Assembly: GCA_002690445.1 (NCBI GenBank)
Contig: NZER01000368.1
Span: forward strand, 1-11,396
Direction: 5' to 3'
DNA: 11,396 nt
Source of the DNA: Candidatus Pacearchaeota archaeon
GTDB lineage: Archaea; Nanoarchaeota; Nanoarchaeia; Pacearchaeales; GW2011-AR1
Under the pieces are notes generated by a model. The model did not search any database and was not told the DNA's origin. It saw nothing but the letters and a program-made list of their open reading frames with translations. Made by a program: the position numbers and the translations under genes. Positions 7,245 to 11,396 of this stretch are shown here, piece by piece; positions within the stretch are counted from its first letter, which is position 1, and the number at the start of each line of letters is the position of its first letter.

Positions 7245-7966
7245 TGTCAGTTGCAAATCCAAATAATCAGACGATTGCTACAAATAACAATAGTGTTTTA
7301 GCACGTATTGAAGATTTAATAGGTACTCAACATTCTGATGCTAATTGGGATGTTGATGTAGATGCCGCTTATAGTATGGCAGTTGCTTCTGTAGTTGATA
7401 TAGTACCTCCAATAGTTTTATTAAAATATACTGAAAGTGGGAATATTGTTGGATTAGATGCAGACCCTACAACGCTTGATGTAGATGGTAAGAAGATATT
7501 ACATATTACACGTAATGATGGTGACTCTGTAGATAGAGATGTTAAAGCTGTTAGTTTAGCAGAATTTTCAAGGGCAAAAGATACTGATAGTATGTATTTA
7601 GCTACAGTATTAACGCCTGTATGGACTATCATTCCAACATCAGGAACAGCAACACTCAATATTTTTCCTATACCTACTGATGCTCAAACTGCTACAGTTT
7701 ATGTTTTTCCATATCCAACAGCAGTACCATATACTGATGATACTACTACAAGAACATATGATAATATTATTGCAGGGGTTCCTAATGAGTTAATACAAGC
7801 TATTGTTTTGCAATCAGCAATTAATGTCTTACAAGCTTATTTAGGTTGGGCAGTTCTTGATGAAGAAGACCAGGAATTAACATCCCTTATTACTGCTCAA
7901 ATGCAAACATATAAAGCTGAATTAGCTATTGAATTATCTCGCTATGTAGAAGGGAAGGTTGAATAA
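7244..7966 (+). CDS. Probable head-tail connector or neck structural protein
   Basis: A 240-residue protein resembling the connector-like virion proteins of environmental podoviruses and myoviruses. The N-terminal helix SVLARIEDLIG (17-27) and an amphipathic segment VASVVDIVPPIVLLKY (47-62) lead to a beta section with DVDGKKILHITRNDG, SMYLATVLTPVWTI and the strand pattern LNIFPIPTDAQTATVYVFPYPT. A C-terminal helical pair starts at VPNELIQAIVLQSAINVLQ and ends near YKAELAIELSRYV. The pattern beta-PxPT / VYVFPYPT / IPNEL-helix is what I associate with adaptor proteins that bind beneath the portal. AAAGGGA at 7233-7239 sits 4 nt before the ATG, and the start overlaps the micro-gene stop. The exact role (adaptor, stopper or tail completion) cannot be fixed from sequence alone. 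Confidence 0.55.
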   Translation: MSVANPNNQTIATNNNSVLARIEDLIGTQHSDANWDVDVDAAYSMAVASVVDIVPPIVLLKYTESGNIVGLDADPTTLDVDGKKILHITRNDGDSVDRDVKAVSLAEFSRAKDTDSMYLATVLTPVWTIIPTSGTATLNIFPIPTDAQTATVYVFPYPTAVPYTDDTTTRTYDNIIAGVPNELIQAIVLQSAINVLQAYLGWAVLDEEDQELTSLITAQMQTYKAELAIELSRYVEGKVE

Positions 7967-8241
7967 TGACTGCTAGAGAAATGATAGAATTAGTTCAACA
8001 GCATCATCCAGATATGGGTGAGAAAGAAATTATAAATTTATTAAATAGAGCTAAAGATGACTTTTGTTTAAGGACAGAAATGATAAAAGATACTTATACA
8101 ACAACCACTGAAGCTAATCAAAGATATTATACGTTAGATAATAAGGTGATTAAAATACGAAGTCTTTGGTTGAATGATGTTGAAATCCCTAGATTATCAG
8201 GAAAACCTATAATAGATGATGATACAGAGGAAAGCGGATAA
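7966..8241 (+). CDS. Phage adaptor-like protein, N-terminal part
   Basis: A 91-residue protein of the head-tail adaptor type: helix MTAREMIELVQQHH (1-14), a second helix EKEIINLLNRAKDDFCLRTE (19-38), then the strand pair QRYYTLDNKVIKIRSLWLND (52-71) and IPRLSGKP (74-81). It ends in a loop IIDDDTEESG instead of the usual second half. In proteins of this kind that I know, this half is followed in the same chain by a WYxxxxRIGIVEKG-type region, which here is the next gene. The start overlaps the previous stop as TAATG (7964-7968), with GGGAAGG at 7952-7958. Adaptors bind the lower face of the portal and form the neck. Whether this piece works alone or with the next product is open. Confidence 0.6.
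   Translation: MTAREMIELVQQHHPDMGEKEIINLLNRAKDDFCLRTEMIKDTYTTTTEANQRYYTLDNKVIKIRSLWLNDVEIPRLSGKPIIDDDTEESG
8226..8230 (+). promoter_or_regulatory. Shine-Dalgarno inside the end of the upstream adaptor half
   Basis: AGAGG lies 10 nt before the ATG at 8241, within the last codons of the 91-residue gene. It supports independent initiation of the second half and argues that the TAATG junction is a working gene boundary rather than only a sequencing error. Confidence 0.4.
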
Positions 8242-8630
8242 TGGCAAATAAAATACAAAGAGCTTGGTATGTAGAGAGATTAAAACGAATAGGTATTGTA
8301 GAAAAGGGTACTAATGCTACATCTAAGGATGGATATACATCTGACTGGAAGTCTATAACTGAGTCTAAAGATTTAAGAATATATGCAATATCTAGAGATT
8401 CTGATATTTTAATTAATGCCTTAGGAAATACTTTTTTACAAATACCTGATGAATATCATAATGTTTTAGTTAGTAAAGTTATTTCTGATGGATATAAACA
8501 AGGACAAAGATTTGATGGTGAAAAAGCATTATTTTTTGATAATGAATATAGATTAGGGCTTAAGGAAGCTAAAAAGTTTTCAAAGAGTGCTTATCAAACT
8601 ACTGGGAGAATAACTCCACATGAATTTTAA
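8241..8630 (+). CDS. Phage adaptor-like protein, C-terminal part
   Basis: A 129-residue protein that begins where the adaptor family would continue: AWYVERLKRIGIVEKG (8-23), a polar loop, then KDLRIYAIS (43-51), a helix from IPDEYHNVLVSKVISDGYKQGQ (68-89), and a second helix FFDNEYRLGLKEAKKFSKS (98-116) ending TTGRITPHEF. This helix-helix end is typical of portal-binding adaptors. Its frame is -1 relative to the 91-residue gene and stays open back to 8223 only. An ATG overlaps the previous stop (8239-8243). The ribosome site AGAGG at 8226-8230 gives it a means of starting by itself. The fibre gene follows after 7 nt. It could be a genuine separate subunit, a product of -1 frameshifting, or the broken half of one gene. 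Confidence 0.6.
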   Translation: MANKIQRAWYVERLKRIGIVEKGTNATSKDGYTSDWKSITESKDLRIYAISRDSDILINALGNTFLQIPDEYHNVLVSKVISDGYKQGQRFDGEKALFFDNEYRLGLKEAKKFSKSAYQTTGRITPHEF

Positions 8631-8637
8631 GGTATAA

Positions 8638-11328
8638 ATGCCAATAACTGAATGGACACAAGAAACTGTAGGAGATAGTGGTATTACAACTACTACACTT
8701 ACCCCTGAAACAGACTGGATTGGGTCTACTATTGATACTGCAATTACTGGCGCTTCTATGACTATAGATAATATTTTTATAGATGATACTACTATTACTA
8801 CTACTGGTGGTCACGATTTAACTATTACTGCTGATGGGGGAGATATTTCCTTTGGCAATGAAAACCTTACTACTACAGGAACTATTACAGGCAATTTAAC
8901 AGGTAATGTTACTGGTAATTTAACAGGTAATATTACAGGGAATTTAACAGGTAATGTTACAGGTAATGTTTCAGGTACTGCACTATCTATTACAGGTGAA
9001 GATGTTATAACTGGGCATCATGTTGCCGAAACAGCTCATTTAACTATAGACCAATTAACTGTTACTGCAGATTCAGCAGATGGTAGAGTAATGATATTTG
9101 GAAATGAAGATATAGATGGATTAGAAACTGTAATGAGATTTCCCTATGGCGATAAATCTCATTATTTATTTTGGAATCATGCAGATGACGTATTACCTTA
9201 TAGTTCAGGTGTCTGTAGAGATGCTGGACACGCTTATGATAAAAGCTTTTTTATAGATAGCAATGAAGGTCCTTCTATTGAACCTAATTTTGTATTATAT
9301 TCAAATGGCAATATAAGAATGTCTGAGGACTTAACTGTTAATGAAAGTCTAGTGATTAATGCTGCATCGGGTAGTAGTGATTTAACATTAGGAAATGGTG
9401 CTCTTATAGTAAATACAGATGCTGACACTTTAACAATCACTGAAGCTACTACTATTTTCTCTGGAGATGTCACAATTACAGGAAATGATTTGACTTTCGG
9501 TAATGGGGCTACTATAGTTAATACTGATAGTAGTACTCTAACAATCACTGAAGCTACTACTGCTTTTTCTGGAAATGTTGAAATAGGTGGTAGTATTACT
9601 GGTACAGGAAGTGCTTTAAGTATAACTTCTCTTGGACAGGTAAATATTTCTTGTGATTCCGATAATGATAGTACCAATTCTCCTACCTTTAGAATTTATG
9701 AGGGTGGAGGATTCTCAGCTACTTCTATATTTGAAGTAGATTATAATGGAGATGTTGAAATAGTTGGCGATTTAACAATTACAGGTGGGAATATAAGAAA
9801 TGCTATAACCTTTAATGCAGGACTTGTTATTCCGACAGGATATGATGTGAGACTTGCAGATGCTCCGTCTTCTAGCACTGATGCAGCTAATAAAGCTTAT
9901 GTAGATGCTCAAACACATGAAGCCGCTTTAACTCAAGAGCAGGTAGAAGATTTTGCAGGTGCAATGGTTGCTACAGGTGGTACTAAAACAGGTGTTACTG
10001 TTACATATCAAGATGGAACTGGTGATATGGATTTTGTAGTTGATGATGCTACTAAGTTACCTTTAGCTGGTGGTACTGTAACGGGTGCCGTAACAATGGA
10101 TAGTGATATTAAGTTACAATTCGTTGACAGTGGAGAGTATATTTCTGGAGATGGCACAGATTTAACAATTGCCTCTGGTGGTGATATTGCCTTAAATGCA
10201 ACTGATGTAACTATTAGTGGTGATTTGACAGTTACTGGTAATAAAATATCTCTTGCTGGTGGTGGTACTATTGAACAAGAAACCTCAATAACTGCTTTAC
10301 ATTTTTCAAATGAAGCAGGATATGCATTTAATGCTACTACTGGTTCTCCTTGTAGCGTGTATTATAGAGCTGATGCTGTAGAAGATGATGATGACAAATG
10401 GAGATTGACAGCAGCTGATGGAGGTACTTTAACTTGGGCAAGTTATGCGACTGGTTCTTATGTTCACTTAATGACTCTTGAAAATAATGGTCAGTTTACT
10501 ATTAATTGTGATAATGTTGAAACTACTACATCTACTACAAATGCTTTATCAATTGATTATGACCATACAGCAATATCTGCTTCTGGTCAAACTATAACTG
10601 GTATTGGTTTAGATTTAAATATGAATTGTGAAAGTGTAACTCATGTTGGTACTGTTAGTAATACTGGTATAGATATTGATATGGTTGCACTTACTGATGG
10701 TACTCAAACAAATACTGGTATGGATATTAACTGTACTGCTGCTGATAATAATTATGGTCTTAATATAACTGTACCAGATGTAGCTGGTGATTATCATATG
10801 AAGCTTATGGCAGCAGACGATATCACTGATTATGCTACTATTGCAGTTGCTGCTGCTGGTGCTACTACTTTAACAACCGTAGATACTACTGTTGGTGCTA
10901 CTGCACATTTAAAACTTGATGTAGATGGTCATATAGATATGAATACATCTGCTGTTGGGTTTACACAAGAAGAACCAACATTTGATGCAACGGATACAAT
11001 TATTACTTTTAGTACAAAAGGAAATAAGCAAAAACTTACTTTAACTGATAATTGTGCGGATATTCATTTTAAGTTTCCTGCTTTATCGGGTAATTTTGTA
11101 TGCGTATTATTACAAGATGGAACAGGTGGAAGAACTGTATCTAATTGGAAAACAGCGGATTCAGAAGGTAACGCAGGTAATAATGGTGGAGATACTGCAG
11201 GTGCTGTTAGATGGTTAGGTGGTGCAACACCAGCGAATACAGAAACAGCAAATAAAGCAGATATAGCTAGTTTTTATTGGGATGCTGATAATGAAATAGC
11301 TTATGGAACTTACAGTAAGAATTTTTAA
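8638..11328 (+). CDS. Tail fibre / receptor-binding protein with repeats
   Basis: An 896-residue Thr/Asp/Gly-rich, beta-repeat protein with the composition of a trimeric tail fibre or spike. In order: an N-terminal region (1-80); seven TGN[LVI] units (84-111); a 36-residue tandem duplication (249-284 and 285-319); a recurring SGD-T-TGN strand motif (275-283, 377-385, 527-535); the phage fibre signature SSTDAANKAYVDAQ (412-425) with LPLAGGTVTGAVTMDS (474-489); repeated TG[IM]-D strands (654-709); and a C-terminal domain (about 780-896) with LLQDGTGGRTV, WLGG and ADIASFYWDAD, a form I associate with distal receptor-binding ends. AAGG at 8629-8632 is 5 nt before the ATG. No chaperone peptidase or catalytic motif is recognised. 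Fibre identity is well supported; the receptor and the virion-attachment end are inferred. Confidence 0.82.
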   Translation: MPITEWTQETVGDSGITTTTLTPETDWIGSTIDTAITGASMTIDNIFIDDTTITTTGGHDLTITADGGDISFGNENLTTTGTITGNLTGNVTGNLTGNITGNLTGNVTGNVSGTALSITGEDVITGHHVAETAHLTIDQLTVTADSADGRVMIFGNEDIDGLETVMRFPYGDKSHYLFWNHADDVLPYSSGVCRDAGHAYDKSFFIDSNEGPSIEPNFVLYSNGNIRMSEDLTVNESLVINAASGSSDLTLGNGALIVNTDADTLTITEATTIFSGDVTITGNDLTFGNGATIVNTDSSTLTITEATTAFSGNVEIGGSITGTGSALSITSLGQVNISCDSDNDSTNSPTFRIYEGGGFSATSIFEVDYNGDVEIVGDLTITGGNIRNAITFNAGLVIPTGYDVRLADAPSSSTDAANKAYVDAQTHEAALTQEQVEDFAGAMVATGGTKTGVTVTYQDGTGDMDFVVDDATKLPLAGGTVTGAVTMDSDIKLQFVDSGEYISGDGTDLTIASGGDIALNATDVTISGDLTVTGNKISLAGGGTIEQETSITALHFSNEAGYAFNATTGSPCSVYYRADAVEDDDDKWRLTAADGGTLTWASYATGSYVHLMTLENNGQFTINCDNVETTTSTTNALSIDYDHTAISASGQTITGIGLDLNMNCESVTHVGTVSNTGIDIDMVALTDGTQTNTGMDINCTAADNNYGLNITVPDVAGDYHMKLMAADDITDYATIAVAAAGATTLTTVDTTVGATAHLKLDVDGHIDMNTSAVGFTQEEPTFDATDTIITFSTKGNKQKLTLTDNCADIHFKFPALSGNFVCVLLQDGTGGRTVSNWKTADSEGNAGNNGGDTAGAVRWLGGATPANTETANKADIASFYWDADNEIAYGTYSKNF
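8887..8970 (+). repeat. Seven tandem 12-nt units encoding TGN[LVI]
   Basis: Imperfect copies of ACAGGTAATNTT or ACAGGTAATTTA in frame, encoding Thr-Gly-Asn followed by Leu, Val or Ile, with a partial SGT unit after. Third positions vary between copies, so the array is not a very recent expansion. At protein level it gives a regular hydrophobic residue every four positions, consistent with a repetitive beta structure in the fibre shaft. Confidence 0.9.
9382..9594 (+). repeat. 108-nt tandem duplication in the fibre gene
   Basis: Codons 249-284 (9382-9489) and 285-319 (9490-9594) encode two copies of LT-GNGA-IVNTD--TLTITEATT-FSG-V-I. A block starting TAACAATCACTGAAG is identical at 9431 and 9539, spaced 108 nt, and 23 bases match there without change. 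Elsewhere the copies differ by synonymous and conservative changes. This is a duplicated structural unit of the fibre shaft. Confidence 0.85.
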
Positions 11329-11396
11329 TGACTAATCAAGAATGGATAAATGGAATATTTACAGAATCTGAAACAGATTATAAAATAGCAGGTCTA
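11328..11396 (+). CDS. 5' end of a further gene, cut by the window end
   Basis: Starts with an ATG overlapping the fibre stop as TAATG (11326-11330) and stays open for 23 codons to the last base (MTNQEWINGI at the start). There is no strong Shine-Dalgarno (AAGA at 11318-11321 only), so translation is probably coupled to the fibre gene. The fragment is too short to identify. Its place after a fibre gene would fit another tail or fibre-associated protein. Confidence 0.55.
   Translation, partial: MTNQEWINGIFTESETDYKIAGL

Noticed and set aside
8887..8970. CRISPR-like array
   Set aside because: The short regular repeats have no unique spacers, keep a reading frame and encode TGN[LVI] units, so they are protein repeats.
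10990..11328. Diversity-generating retroelement target at the fibre C-terminus
   Set aside because: I see no template repeat, no reverse transcriptase gene and no C-type lectin-like ending in the window.
1..11396. tRNA genes, integrase/attachment sites, insertion sequences
   Set aside because: No cloverleaf with a TTCGANNC-type arm, no recombinase gene and no terminal inverted repeats were found on either strand by eye. The gaps are too small to hold them, the largest being 73 nt.

Overview
The window is a stretch of a tailed double-stranded DNA bacteriophage (Caudoviricetes): the DNA-packaging and virion-structure module, with every supported gene on the + strand and almost no intergenic space. 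It is AT-rich overall, with many lines near 25-33% GC by hand count. Several genes have a clear Shine-Dalgarno sequence, so the host is bacterial. No gene identifies the host species. The style of the proteins (beta-rich fibre with TGN-type repeats, SU10-like capsid protein, adaptor proteins) recalls environmental and marine phages; that is inference from family resemblance, not a search result.

Layout: (1) 20-1513, large terminase subunit with intact ATPase and nuclease motifs. (2) 1524-3704, a 726-residue P22-like portal protein. (3) 3708-4658, a Gln/Glu/Pro-rich probable scaffolding protein. (4) 4692-6086, major capsid protein of the SU10/DUF5309 HK97-fold type behind the best ribosome binding site of the window. 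(5) 6101-6619 and 6693-7148, two small beta-rich proteins that look like distant paralogues, separated by a strong UUCG-tetraloop hairpin, probably a terminator. (6) 7149-7244, a 31-residue very basic micro-gene. (7) 7244-7966, a probable head-tail connector protein. (8) 7966-8241 and 8241-8630, two short genes that together resemble one phage adaptor protein split in two. (9) 8638-11328, an 896-residue repetitive tail fibre. (10) 11328-11396, the 5' end of another gene that runs off the window.

How the genes work together: scaffold and capsid protein build the procapsid around the portal, terminase pumps DNA through the portal, the connector and adaptor proteins close the portal and join the tail, and the fibre binds the host. 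The small beta proteins after the capsid gene may be capsid decoration or accessory virion proteins. No tape-measure, major tail tube or sheath gene is visible. With the P22-like portal and adaptor set, this suggests a short-tailed (podovirus) particle, though the window ends too early to prove it.

The points most worth a second look are the split adaptor, the basic micro-gene, the paralogous pair flanking the hairpin, a run of TAATG stop-start couplings, and a sharp base-composition island covering the scaffold gene and the start of the capsid gene. No clearly new biological system (defence, CRISPR, retron or similar) is visible.
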